21,442 nt of DNA from Paulinella micropora (taxonomy: Eukaryota; Cercozoa; Imbricatea; Euglyphida). Shown here one piece after another: positions 8,401 through 16,860 of this stretch (position 1 is its first letter; each line of letters opens with the position of its first letter). The notes under the pieces were generated by a model. That model saw only the letters and a list, made by a program, of their open reading frames with translations, was not told the origin of the DNA and searched no databases. Position numbers and translations under genes: made by a program. The DNA lies in NCBI GenBank assembly GCA_009731375.1, contig BJOX01000235.1, positions 131,526 to 152,967 of the forward strand, written 5' to 3'.

Positions 8401-11280
8401 ACAGACGCATCTAAGTTTGCGATTGGGGCTGTATTACAACAAGAGGATGAGGAGAAGAAATTACGCCCAATCATGTTTATTAGTAGGAAGTTGTGTGCGG
8501 CGGAGAGAAACTATTGCACAAGGCAAAGAGAGGCGTTGGCGGTAGTGTGGGCCCTCAAGAGGCTCAGAGAGTATTTGTGGGGAGGACCTCAATTTACTGT
8601 CAGAACTGATCATCATAACCTGTTATGGTTGATGAATCATGAACAGACGGGACGGCTGGCGCGGTGGCAAGCGTTCTTGTCTTGTTTCGATTTTACAATG
8701 GTCCATCTACCGGGAAAGCGAAATGTGGTCGCTGATAGCCTCTCTAGGCTAGAGTTTAACTCAGAAGTATCGGCGTTGGTGTCCACGGTGGAGATGGAAG
8801 ACTTGTCCACTGACAAGGTGTATGAGGTCAGCCACATTGAGGCGATGGAGATGGCGAGTGGAGTCCGATATGACCGCACAGGTCTACGGTACAGTCCACA
8901 AGGCCCGGATCACGGGATATGTTGTGAGCTACATACCCAGGAGGACGCTGAGTGGTCCTATGAGGTATATGAGAATGCGAAGGCGAACATAAGAGAGGAA
9001 GAGGAGACGCAGGAAGTTTATGCGGAGCCTCCTCAAGAGCGGAGAAGTGACCTAGACGATGACCCGGAAAGAATCGGGGTACGGCTAGAAGATGGTACTA
9101 TCCATATAGCCTCGCCTACCGCATGGAGGCAACAACAGGCTCAAGATCCGGAGTTTAAAGAACTGATACAGTTATATCAGAACCCGGATGAGCTACGGAT
9201 GACGAAAGCGATCAAAGATCAGATGAAGGAGATGGGATGGAGAGATGGTCTACTGTGGTACAAGGGCCTTCACGGTCGCTATGCGTCACAGCCGGACAAA
9301 TGGACCCTTTGGGTACCGGAGAGTCTGAGACGATTTATATTTGTCGCAGCCCACAATTGCCCACTTTTGGCGCATCCGGGTCGACAACGAACTCATATGT
9401 TCGTAGCGAGGCGATTCTGGTGGAAGAAGATGAAGGAGGAGATAGATCAGGCGGTGGATGCATGCATCCCGTGCAAGATAAACAAAACACCACTGAAGGC
9501 AAATTTCGGCCTGATTGGCGAATTTCCTCTTCATGCGGGGATGTTTGAGTTTATACACATTGATCATGTGGGACCTTTCCCAGAATCGAAGGATGGTTAC
9601 AAATACCTCCTTACGGCTATTGACAGAGCCACCAACTATGTGTGGATCATCCCTGTCAAAGACGTTACCGGCAAGACGACGGCCGAGGCGCTGATCGATA
9701 GGATCATCTCACAGATCGGAGTACCAAGAAAGATATGTTCTGATCGAGGCTCGGACTTTAATAACGAGGTCATCGACAAACTATCTAAGTATTACGGGAT
9801 GAAATGGCAATATGTTACTGCCTATAACCCGCGAGCAAATGGGAAAATCGAGCGGGTACACAGACCCCTCAAAGCCTCGCTAAAGATGTATTGCACGAAG
9901 AAGGAGAATCAAAGAGCATGGGTCGAGGCAGCACCATCATTTGCGTTTGCAATGAACTGTCTACCCTCTACGGCGTTAGGAGGCTCGAAGAGCTCAATCT
10001 CGCCATATCAGTTAGTATATGGGCGTGAGCCTGATATCCCGACTTCGCTCCTTCACCCAAAAGACACTTGGGCGGATGCGGATGAGTTGTTTGGGATGAG
10101 ACTTAGAGTGAAGATGGAGGCGGAACAAATAGTCAGGGCGCATAGAGAGGCGGAGCGCCGAAAGACTGATGCTGAAGGGGTGCGACAAGCGCACTTGGAT
10201 CAGATCAAGTTCCAGGTCGGGGATATTGTACTATTGTACCATCCTCAAGTCCCGAAGGGAGTCAGCTCTAAGCTGTTCACTCACTGGAAAGGACCTTATC
10301 AGATTATGGAACAGACGGGACCTCTGAATTACAAGATCAGGGGTAGAGGGAAGGTGCAAATTGTGAATGTAAGAAGGCTGATTAAGTATGATCCCTTCTT
10401 ACTGGAAGATGAATCCGTTGAGGAGGCGTTAAAACGGATGAAGGATGATTTCAAAGAGGTGCCGCCCATCCACAAGGAGGCTGGCATAGACCAAGACGAT
10501 GCTTATCGGGCACCGATAGCTGAGAAGGAGGAGAGTGAGGTGGACAGCAAGGAGAAGACTGACCGCATAAGCGCGGTGGGGACTCAGTCCAAGTCTCCGC
10601 GAGAGCATAGCGGAAAGAAGGAGAAGATCACAGAGGCGCAGCTAAGGAGAGCGCGGAATGATCTTATCAACGACCAACCGAGGAAGGCGATGAGGTCGAT
10701 GAGATCAAAGGACGTCCACCAGGAGGAGGAGGGGACGGACACTGACCCAAACGCGGGCAACGTTGAGATTGTCCATGAGCGATGGAAGGAAGGCGATGCG
10801 ATAGCAACCATCGCATGGGTGAAAAATGTTTTCTATCTGATGAGACCAGCGGAACAACATGTCGCTGATGACACTCTCTCAGACTTATACTTGATGCGGG
10901 TCGTGGCGGTCCCACGACAGATGCGTGTCACACGGACACTCAAAATATCATCAGCCGCAAAGATAGTACAACCGATACTCCAGTTCTGGAGAAGTATGGA
11001 CCCGGTTGAGGATCCAAAGGCAAGACATTATCTGCCAGTATATAAAGACGCAAAAAGTCTCGAGACATGGGATGATACAATTACTCCCAGAGACAAGGAT
11101 TACACTGCGTGGACCATTCAGACACTGCCAAGAGGAGTGCTTGATGTCCCTTTTGAATTATCGTTGGGCGGAATCCCTAATAAGATCTGGGACATTCTCG
11201 AACAGTCAAAGTTCGATCTGACTTTTGTTGGTGGTCCTCCACCAGGCAAAGAAATCCGCGCCAGACGACGAAGGCAGTGA
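5467..11280 (+). CDS. pol: Pol polyprotein: protease-like, RT, RNase H, integrase
   Basis: It copies element RNA into DNA and integrates it. The open frame runs from just after the gag UGA to TGA at 11278-11280. Residue numbers here count from the GTG at 5500. Order: a Lys/Glu-rich lead; protease-like domain (about 165-273, Asp179); a spacer of about 380 residues with no recognised domain; RT (about 657-870, Asp737 and YIDD 815-818); RNase H (about 961-1087; Asp969, Glu1011, Asp1037, Asp1079); integrase zinc site (His1285, His1292, Cys1322, Cys1325); integrase core (Asp1355, Asp1415, Glu1451, a D,D-35-E spacing); GPY/F-like module (Gly1598-Pro-Tyr); and a C-terminal extension to residue 1926. 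The total of about 1,930 residues is long for Ty3-type Pol. No AUG lies near the start, so expression probably depends on the gag stop being bypassed. Confidence 0.93.
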   Translation: MEGEEERKEKTVKFNPKVTVLSNAVVQTGPTLPLCENKDVGTQRLQPQGSLIPVHTARLPMITDANRKARLAMEARRPMADVSPRPSKQPRTDSMSTVAAGGEQKDNVCTQVPQDNVAQIVNAPVPQNNKNVNEVKQEEKKEELKNLETRLQNLERKVLVLAANIHRPDALCYTELYCETLKTILKVGNDTMANINIVGRKFFNRYRDWVDGNMKKSTGTLKGVSSRTDITGIITLTFKLKSARVYRMDLYVVPGYHGSILLSYDQLATMGAVIDCAARRVIYGVKRGEENDIDPFNATDSYEAYELSLATDHKKMAIAHEALEVYVHPHVVRPDELSWTDNWESQVCTVTVPTCHWDKKSIDDLIEKRKEEIICVAQRSPSLARFAEGVGTDVHITNGYCFHAKVGEEKREAFVPRRTGRIPDTPPETIKSFITDFWGDEPTWPRSLSEVKKCLRTLFENNKPYTIILPYNEKAIWAQEIRDRLIDHPIPVPSRKQQLVVACRMGTREQSSAYKRKLRDLDKLKLIPQAFTCFDGFYTRKAPLQYARLIDMLVELGKDDEPDTVTYEKTGLDDVSEEDLGLEEDREPLKQHKQMSDEDFQEAARKILEEGVGTEKEKELLKAKLEANKEIFDPPHAGGVKPEDFTAVIYKIPGAEPSPAPRRANLSIHEAKIAEELARQLLNEDFIERSTSPIVSQPRIVPKPGGEWRLTVNYARVNKVLEEERNPLPTLEEGRRVLRNAKFYSVIDLKNGFWQIPLEEKSRWLTAFVVGMEIYQWKVLPMGLKQAPGLFQKAMQKMLSSQYDDLSDGGFMRRRGQKAGEYAFCYIDDIIVYSNTMEEHIDHLSDIFRRIGAFGLKCNLKKCQLAKTSVTYLGYEISHNRVSISKEKREEIMNRPIPKNRTELHSFLAMAQYYSQFIPDWGATRAKVEKMIDFGDFEKWDEEALQAFHALKDLIYKDPKDGGLVLTMPDFTKQFVVDTDASKFAIGAVLQQEDEEKKLRPIMFISRKLCAAERNYCTRQREALAVVWALKRLREYLWGGPQFTVRTDHHNLLWLMNHEQTGRLARWQAFLSCFDFTMVHLPGKRNVVADSLSRLEFNSEVSALVSTVEMEDLSTDKVYEVSHIEAMEMASGVRYDRTGLRYSPQGPDHGICCELHTQEDAEWSYEVYENAKANIREEEETQEVYAEPPQERRSDLDDDPERIGVRLEDGTIHIASPTAWRQQQAQDPEFKELIQLYQNPDELRMTKAIKDQMKEMGWRDGLLWYKGLHGRYASQPDKWTLWVPESLRRFIFVAAHNCPLLAHPGRQRTHMFVARRFWWKKMKEEIDQAVDACIPCKINKTPLKANFGLIGEFPLHAGMFEFIHIDHVGPFPESKDGYKYLLTAIDRATNYVWIIPVKDVTGKTTAEALIDRIISQIGVPRKICSDRGSDFNNEVIDKLSKYYGMKWQYVTAYNPRANGKIERVHRPLKASLKMYCTKKENQRAWVEAAPSFAFAMNCLPSTALGGSKSSISPYQLVYGREPDIPTSLLHPKDTWADADELFGMRLRVKMEAEQIVRAHREAERRKTDAEGVRQAHLDQIKFQVGDIVLLYHPQVPKGVSSKLFTHWKGPYQIMEQTGPLNYKIRGRGKVQIVNVRRLIKYDPFLLEDESVEEALKRMKDDFKEVPPIHKEAGIDQDDAYRAPIAEKEESEVDSKEKTDRISAVGTQSKSPREHSGKKEKITEAQLRRARNDLINDQPRKAMRSMRSKDVHQEEEGTDTDPNAGNVEIVHERWKEGDAIATIAWVKNVFYLMRPAEQHVADDTLSDLYLMRVVAVPRQMRVTRTLKISSAAKIVQPILQFWRSMDPVEDPKARHYLPVYKDAKSLETWDDTITPRDKDYTAWTIQTLPRGVLDVPFELSLGGIPNKIWDILEQSKFDLTFVGGPPPGKEIRARRRRQ
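5992..6320 (+). other. Retropepsin-like protease domain with altered active site
   Basis: Residues about 165-273 follow the retropepsin pattern: an active-site segment NDTMANINIV (Asp179 at 6034-6036), then a second conserved strand LYVVPGYHGSILLSYDQL ending in GAVIDC. In the family the first motif is D-T/S-G-A/S and the second usually reads ILGxDxL. Here Gly is replaced by Met in the first and by Ser in the second. It is either a divergent protease or one losing function. Confidence 0.6.
7468..8112 (+). other. Reverse transcriptase domain
   Basis: Recognisable Ty3-type RT blocks: PRIVPKPGGEWRLTVNY, the first catalytic segment FYSVIDLKNGFWQIPL (Asp737, 7708-7710), LPMGLKQAPGLFQ, and the catalytic YIDDIIVYS (7942-7953 for YIDD). 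They are followed by LGYEIS, and then a thumb/connection segment that includes a LHSFLAMAQYYSQFIP block. A segment of about 14 residues, Gly/Arg rich (798-811), lies between the FQ block and YIDD, where close relatives have few or no extra residues. Confidence 0.95.
8380..8760 (+). other. RNase H domain
   Basis: The four acidic positions of the Ty3-type RNase H are present: DTDAS (Asp969, 8404-8406), QREALAVVWAL (Glu1011, 8530-8532), RTDHHNL (Asp1037, 8608-8610) and NVVADSLSR (Asp1079, 8734-8736). The domain directly follows the RT connection, as in other gypsy elements. It would degrade the RNA template during cDNA synthesis. Confidence 0.93.
9330..10020 (+). other. Integrase zinc-binding and catalytic core
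   Basis: The HHCC zinc site is His1285-x6-His1292-x29-Cys1322-x2-Cys1325. The rve core follows: IHIDHVGPF (Asp1355, 9562-9564), SDRGSDF (Asp1415, 9742-9744) and NGKIERVHR (Glu1451, 9850-9852), giving 35 residues between the last two. All catalytic residues are intact. Confidence 0.95.
10200..10395 (+). other. GPY/F-like integrase C-terminal module
   Basis: VGDIVLLYHPQ, then HWKGPYQIMEQTGPLNYKI, then VNVRRLIKYDPF. This matches the module that follows the core in many Ty3/gypsy integrases. No chromodomain is recognised after it. Confidence 0.75.
10396..11277 (+). other. Unrecognised C-terminal extension of Pol
   Basis: About 295 residues follow the GPY/F module. The first half (about 1640-1760) is Lys/Glu/Arg rich and probably disordered. 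The second half (about 1755-1926) has hydrophobic and aromatic periodicity (for example IATIAWVKNVFYLM) and ends in a basic RARRRRQ tail. It does not look like a chromodomain. A targeting or DNA-binding role is possible but is inference. Confidence 0.5.
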
Positions 11281-11310
11281 CAAAGAAACTATTTTTCTTT
11301 ATGCGTCTCA

Positions 11311-11316
11311 AATAAA
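11311..11316 (+). terminator. Possible polyadenylation signal AATAAA
   Basis: An AATAAA hexamer 31 bases after the pol stop codon. In an LTR element the main poly(A) signal normally lies in the 3' LTR, so this may be coincidental. Confidence 0.3.
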
Positions 11317-11805
11317 CTGATTGATTGCCCACGGCGTATCATGATTTGATCATGCATCATCAGTTATCAATATGAATATTAAAAAGACTCAGTGATATAA
11401 CTTGGCATTCGATCGCAACATACGAGTGCGAAAGGTCGATCGACGATGATACTACACCGTATACGGGGATCGCTAGTGTATTGAGCGATGGTGTTCCCGG
11501 GTATGACCCTTTCCAAGTCCTGGGATGATGTTCTCGAAAATGAAATGTTCTCTGAAACTTTCATTAAATTATTTTTTACGATAGATTATATACTGTCGTA
11601 CCTGAGCACGGTCAATCTCTACTTGTGTCGGTATATCGCAGGGTCGGGTACATACACCTCGACTTCGGATATAGCTATTAGGACTGGCCCCCTAATACTA
11701 TATCATAGGATATCCGCCTTATACAAGGGTATGTCATTAAAAAAGACAATGTACTTACGATCTCCCTGTGAATAATAATAATGATAATGATAATGATAAG
11801 AAGAA

Positions 11806-11825
11806 GAAGGAGATCAAAGGGGGAA
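11806..11825 (+). promoter_or_regulatory. Candidate polypurine tract
   Basis: A nearly all-purine stretch with a single T and one C, ending in AAAGGGGGAA. It lies about 525 bases after pol, where plus-strand priming would be expected. Without a matching LTR copy it stays a candidate. Confidence 0.3.
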
Positions 11826-12070
11826 TCGTACTACAGCACCACGTTGCTTGTATTTTTTTTTATTAATAGTACGTTTGTTCTTGACATACTGCCGAAAACA
11901 AATTGAGGGGAAGGAGTTCAAAATTTACAAGAAAGGCTAGAGAATCCGCTTTGACGTGCCGTATGAGGATATATTTATCGTCTTTTAGCGTCTATCCGTG
12001 GGTCGATGCGCTGTGTGGCATGACTCCATAGCGCATACTATTTGCAGAAAGAAATCAGAAGGTGTATGAC

Positions 12071-12494
12071 NNNNNNNNNNNNNNNNNNNNNNNNNNNNNN
12101 NNNNNNNNNNNNNNNNNNNNNNNNNNNNNNNNNNNNNNNNNNNNNNNNNNNNNNNNNNNNNNNNNNNNNNNNNNNNNNNNNNNNNNNNNNNNNNNNNNNN
12201 NNNNNNNNNNNNNNNNNNNNNNNNNNNNNNNNNNNNNNNNNNNNNNNNNNNNNNNNNNNNNNNNNNNNNNNNNNNNNNNNNNNNNNNNNNNNNNNNNNNN
12301 NNNNNNNNNNNNNNNNNNNNNNNNNNNNNNNNNNNNNNNNNNNNNNNNNNNNNNNNNNNNNNNNNNNNNNNNNNNNNNNNNNNNNNNNNNNNNNNNNNNN
12401 NNNNNNNNNNNNNNNNNNNNNNNNNNNNNNNNNNNNNNNNNNNNNNNNNNNNNNNNNNNNNNNNNNNNNNNNNNNNNNNNNNNNNNNNNNNNNN
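12071..12494. other. Assembly gap (424 N)
   Basis: A run of N with no information. It interrupts the region where the 3' end of the retrotransposon should lie. Confidence 0.99.

Positions 12495-12540
<46 letters not shown>
12495..12540. repeat. Poly-G run (46 G) at the gap edge
   Basis: Forty-six consecutive G immediately after the N run. It may be a real homopolymer that stopped assembly, or an artefact of sequencing or gap filling. Confidence 0.9.
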
Positions 12541-12542
<2 letters not shown>

Positions 12543-13480
12543 AGCTATCAGACTGAGCACTTTAACTACCTGCCAAAGCCAAATCACTACCCTGCGTTAA
12601 CTTCAAGTGAAGTTTTCACTGTTTTTGACCGGCCCGTTAGAAGTACTCCTCTGCACGACGTTTCCAATTCACTGGCTAACTAGTTTTCGATTTCGTTCAG
12701 AAATGACTTCAAACTATCAATTTAATGATTCATCTATGAATTGCCTTTTCCCCCATATCACTGCCTTTTTTCCTTTTTTCCATGACAGTCACATGATAGC
12801 TGTAAATTTGTTGGGAAGGACGTGAACTAGTGAAAAATGAGCACAGTCAACTGGGTATGGAGTTTTTTTTTTTTTTACCCAACTCAGCAATGCAAATTCT
12901 GAACACTTGAAATTATTAATATAAGTTAGACTTGAAGCCAGAACCTATCTTCAATAAGCCCGGTTCTTCGGACTAGGCGGCTGTACAGGCAAAGGTGACA
13001 TTATAATTACTGATGACCATACATTGTTTCCTCCAGCCACCACGCATGAAACTGCTGGTTTACGATCCGAATAAACTTCCATGAGACAAGATCTAACAGC
13101 AAACGTGCGTAATTTGCGTTCATGTGTTGGGTTTCATTTTAGATACGTATACGTATATGGATGTGCGTGCACGAATTCATGTTTCAGTATGTATGCGCGC
13201 ATGAATCTAAGCATGTACGAGTGCGTGGATTGGCCTAGGAGTGGCACTTCTTTGATAAAGAAATGCAGAAGAAAAAAAATTACCCACATCCAAAGGAGAT
13301 AGGTTCTACGGAGATAGGTTCTGAAGTGCGACAAGTTGCGTTTATTGGCCCCAAACAGTTTGGTTGTGTGCATAAGGTAGTGGTTGAAGCTGCCACGGTA
13401 GTCGTGGTTGTAGCTTCTAAATGCAAGCGCAGCCAAGAACAAACTTGGTGTGTGCTATGAAATAGGCGCCACAAAATTAT
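12541..13480. other. Unique AT-rich DNA, no gene recognised
   Basis: Short frames only, none with recognisable content. Minor features are a T run at about 12862-12875 flanked by a small inverted repeat (ctgggta and tacccaa) and a direct repeat ggagataggttct, twice at about 13297-13322. Confidence 0.5.
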
Positions 13481-13499
13481 GCTGTCTACTATGAGGTAC

Positions 13500-14045
13500 A
13501 TGTGTGCAGAATGCTTGATCATTCCTATTATGTGCGGAGGAAAAACATAAGCAGATAGTATGTGCATGAGCGCGGTCGCTTGAAGATGATTGTGTTCATG
13601 TGTATGTATGCATAACATGTAAGCATGTGTATATGTTTCGCCTTAGTGTGCACAAATCTCATGAAGATTGTAGGACCTTGCCTGCCCTTTTGTTTAGCAT
13701 TTTCTCCTTTCTTTTCGCAGGTGATATGCATGAGCGAATAGTGTGCACAAATCTCATGAAGATTGTAGGACCTTGCCTGCCCTTTTGTTTAGCATTTTCT
13801 CCTTTCCCCTTTGCTTTTCGCTCATGCATATCACCTGCGAAAATTGGCACATGATGTCTACGAGGAATGTGTGCAGAATATACCATCATGTCGGTCAAAA
13901 ATACATACGTAGATACATGTGTGCATGAGCGCGATCGAAGACCATTGTATGCATGTATATGTATGTTTTTTTGCCGTAGTGTGCACACATATCATGAAAA
14001 GTATAGATCTTGTTTGCCCATTCCCTCAGCATTTTCTCCACCTTG
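13500..14045. repeat. Tandem and segmental duplications with an internal inverted repeat
   Basis: A segment of about 93 bp starting tagtgtgcacaaatctcatg is repeated head to tail (about 13645-13737 and 13738-13815), nearly identical over about 65 bp. A more diverged third copy is at about 13977-14040. The duplicated context is wider: gtgtgcagaat and gtgcatgagcgcg(g/a)tcg recur at about 13503/13560 and 13870/13922. A perfect 27-bp inverted repeat joins 13713-13739 and 13816-13842. No coding function is seen. Confidence 0.7.
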
Positions 14046-14430
14046 CTTCTTTTGTGGTTTTGTCTGCCTTCACCATAGGAGGTTTGGCAAGAAAGGTCAG
14101 CACCTTGAGGTTCCTAGAAAACTAAGTACAATCTAGAAAGATATTCTCAATATTAGCGACCATGTGCTTAGGATGTTTGGCATGGGGATGCCGATTGGAG
14201 TCGAATGGCCGGGTGCAGGATTCCCATGGGATGACGCATTGGATGTAAGCATCTTATTATTGTCCTTCACCCGACCATTCGACTCCCGATACCCCATGGG
14301 AATCCTGAAAAACATATGATAAATTTCCCAAATTTCAACACTGCTGCACATATTCCACAGTACTCCAAACTTGCTAGGTGCAAGGGAAGGTAACAAATGG
14401 GAAGGGAGAAAATGCTGAGGGAATGGGCAA
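14014..14430. repeat. Nested and crossing inverted repeats
   Basis: 14014-14039 is the reverse complement of 14405-14430 (26 bp, core aaatgctgagggaatgggca). Inside lie 14181-14208 against 14275-14297 (perfect core ggagtcgaatgg) and 14216-14230 against 14293-14307 (perfect 15 bp). The last two are crossing rather than nested. The pattern looks like a decayed foldback element or repeated inversion. Confidence 0.65.
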
Positions 14431-14454
14431 GCACGAGCAACACCAGGCGGCGTT

Positions 14455-14501
14455 TGTTGCCCTCCAAAATAGCTGCAGTGCAGCTATTTTGGAGGGCAAC
14501 A
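14455..14501. repeat. 47-nt near-perfect palindrome
   Basis: Arms 14455-14477 and 14479-14501 are exact reverse complements, 23 bp each, around a single central G. It could form a hairpin in RNA or a cruciform in DNA. Confidence 0.95.
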
Positions 14502-14631
14502 GCAGCAGTCGCACACGAATACATAGATGAACGCGACCTGGAAACTGCTTATTTCTTTATGACACATACGTGCACATACATTCAACCGCCAAGAGATAGG
14601 GAGAGATCACGGCAAGCTGAAATCGCAAATT

Positions 14632-14633
<2 letters not shown>

Positions 14634-14680
<47 letters not shown>

Positions 14681-14715
14681 AGAGGAAGACCAACCAACCA
14701 ACCAACCAACCAACC
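14634..14715. repeat. (GA)n then (CCAA)n microsatellites
   Basis: A pure GA tract at 14634-14679 is followed after ten bases by CCAA repeats to about 14715, then related accg repeats. Confidence 0.95.
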
Positions 14716-15184
14716 GATAGCAAGTCAACCAAACCAACCGACCGACCGAGTTCTAGGAAGGAAGGGAAGGCAGGAGGCAGAAGAAAAAAGAATAATAGGG
14801 TTACTTCTACTAAGGACTTCACCAGCGCACTGCTGCTCTTCATTGAGAAGGCGCTTCCGCTCATTGCCTTCCGTAAGACTCATGAGAGTAATCTGAAAAT
14901 ACTTAAAGTATTTTCAGATTAAAGTATTTCAGATGACTCATGCAACAAGGGGTATTCAAAAATTTCTGGCTGGGGAAGTTTGACTAGCTCTGGCAACGGG
15001 TAGTTTAAAAAAAAGTTTGCGCGGTCATTCTGCTGGGAAATTTGGGTTTTGGTTGAGTTGAGTCACTGAACCCGTCGGGCCGGCACTTTTTTGGTACCTT
15101 TTGATGACCAACTGGCACAGTTTGTTTCGGCAGTTTCGCCATCCTATTTTTTGTGGTTAGAGGTGTGAAATATAGCCGATATCA
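14716..15184. other. Unique DNA with a 31-nt palindrome, no gene recognised
   Basis: 14890-14904 and 14906-14920 are exact 15-bp reverse complements around one base. Partial repeats of the same words (agtatttcagat, gactcatg) follow at about 14922-14942. Nothing coding is recognised in the rest. Confidence 0.6.
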
Positions 15185-15504
15185 ATTTTATCAATTTTTC
15201 TCTATCCCTCCCTCTCTGCCTCTGTTTCTCTTTCTTTATCTCTCTCACTTACTAGTACTCGCTGTCTCTCTATACCTATCTCGAGCTCTCGATCTCTCTC
15301 TCTCTCTCTCTTTCGATCTCTCTCTCTCTCTTGATTTCTTCTCGATCTCTCTCTCTCGATCTCTCGATCTCTCTCTCTCTCTCTCTCTTCTTCTTCTTCT
15401 TCTTCTTCTTCTTCTTCTTCTTCTTCTTCTTCTTCTTCTTCTTCTTCTTCTTCTTCTTCTTCTTCTTCTTCTTCTTCTTCTTCTTCTTCTTCTTCTTCTT
15501 CTTC
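15185..15504. repeat. (CT)n and (TTC)n compound microsatellite, array 1
   Basis: Degenerate CT repeats with GATCTC interruptions to 15387, then 39 pure TTC units (15388-15504). The translated poly-Leu, poly-Phe and Ser-Leu frames are artefacts. Confidence 0.95.
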
Positions 15505-15505
15505 G

Positions 15506-15798
15506 TTTTTATTGAGAGAACAATTTTAAAATTGGACTCAGGGAACGTCCACGTGAAAAAGTATAGCTATTAAATTATACCTTAATCTAAGGTGGAAACC
15601 TAGTTATTCAGTACTAGTTGAGTGTATTAAGGAAGATATTAAATTAGTATTCAGCGGCTCAGTAACAGTATTAATATTATATCATAGTTATTAAAATTAA
15701 TATTTCTGTTAGATATATTGTGCGGTGATATTAATATTATGATGTGATGTTATGTATATATGTTATTGTAAAGGTGTAGTCGTTTATGTGCGGCGGCC
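15506..15798 (+). repeat. Duplicated ~290-bp spacer unit, copy 1
   Basis: Starts tttttattgagagaacaatt and ends gtttatgtgcggcggcc. It matches 16021-16300 at roughly 90% identity with small indels. It is AT rich and has no coding capacity. It sits between a TTC array and a CT array, as does copy 2 on its left. Confidence 0.9.
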
Positions 15799-15838
15799 TC
15801 TCTCTCTCTCTCTCTTTCTCTCTCTCGATCTCTCTCTT

Positions 15839-15869
<31 letters not shown>

Positions 15870-16020
15870 TCTTCTTCTTCTTCTTCTTCTTCTTTCTTCT
15901 TCTTCTTCTTCTTCTTCTTCTTCTTCTTCTTCTTCTTCTTCTTCTTCTTCTTCTTCTTCTTCTTCTTCTTCTTCTTCTTCTTCTTCTTCTTCTTCTTCTT
16001 CTTCTTCTTCTTCTTCTTCT
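15799..16020. repeat. (CT)n and (TTC)n compound microsatellite, array 2
   Basis: The same CT-then-TTC order as array 1. The CT part runs to about 15868, then about 50 TTC units with one slip at about 15893. Confidence 0.95.
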
Positions 16021-16300
16021 TTTTTATTGAGAGAACAATTTTGCAATTGGACTCAGAGAACGTCCACGTGAAAAGTATAGCTAGTAAGTTATACCTTTAT
16101 CTAAGGTGGAAATCTAGTTATTCAGTTGAGCGTATTAAGGAAGATATTTAAATTAGTATTCAGCGGCTCAGTATTAATATTATTATAGTAATTAAAATTA
16201 ATATTTCTGTTTAGATATATTGTGAGGTGATATTAATATTATTATGTTATGTTATGTATATATGTTATTTCAAAGGTGTAGTCGTTTATGTGCGGCGGCC
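16021..16300 (+). repeat. Duplicated ~290-bp spacer unit, copy 2
   Basis: Second copy of the 15506-15798 unit with the same ends. Most differences are point changes and short deletions in AT-rich words, so the duplication is not brand new. Confidence 0.9.
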
Positions 16301-16791
<491 letters not shown>

Positions 16792-16799
16792 TCTGTTTG

Positions 16800-16801
<2 letters not shown>

Positions 16802-16840
<39 letters not shown>

Positions 16841-16860
16841 CTATTATTATTACCATTATT
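16802..16860. repeat. (ATT)n microsatellite
   Basis: An ATT tract that borders the 179-bp module on its left. Confidence 0.9.

Larger units (their letters stand above)
2767..11316 (+). mobile_element. Ty3/gypsy-type LTR-retrotransposon, internal coding region
   Basis: This is the minimum extent: the gag AUG through a possible polyadenylation signal after pol. The order Gag, protease-like, RT, RNase H, integrase (integrase last) defines Ty3/gypsy (Metaviridae-like) organisation. Both long frames are free of internal stops and frameshifts, which suggests a young insertion or one kept under selection. No envelope-like frame follows pol. LTRs were not identified. A polypurine, PPT-like run at about 11806-11825 suggests that the 3' LTR could start there and continue toward the assembly gap at 12071. 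Confidence 0.9.
11281..12070 (+). other. 3' non-coding region of the retrotransposon
   Basis: There is no gene here. It contains a possible AATAAA, a hairpin (11667-11682 with 11691-11704, loop actggccc, one bulge) and a purine-rich tract agaagaagaaggagatcaaa followed by a G run at about 11806-11825. The G-rich end resembles a retroviral polypurine tract, after which a 3' LTR would start. The following 240 bases run to the gap and have no visible match upstream of gag, so the LTR is not confirmed. Confidence 0.4.

Noticed and set aside
11985-12683. Open frames spanning the first gap with poly-Gly or poly-Pro
   Set aside because: Mostly N; the rest is the G homopolymer.
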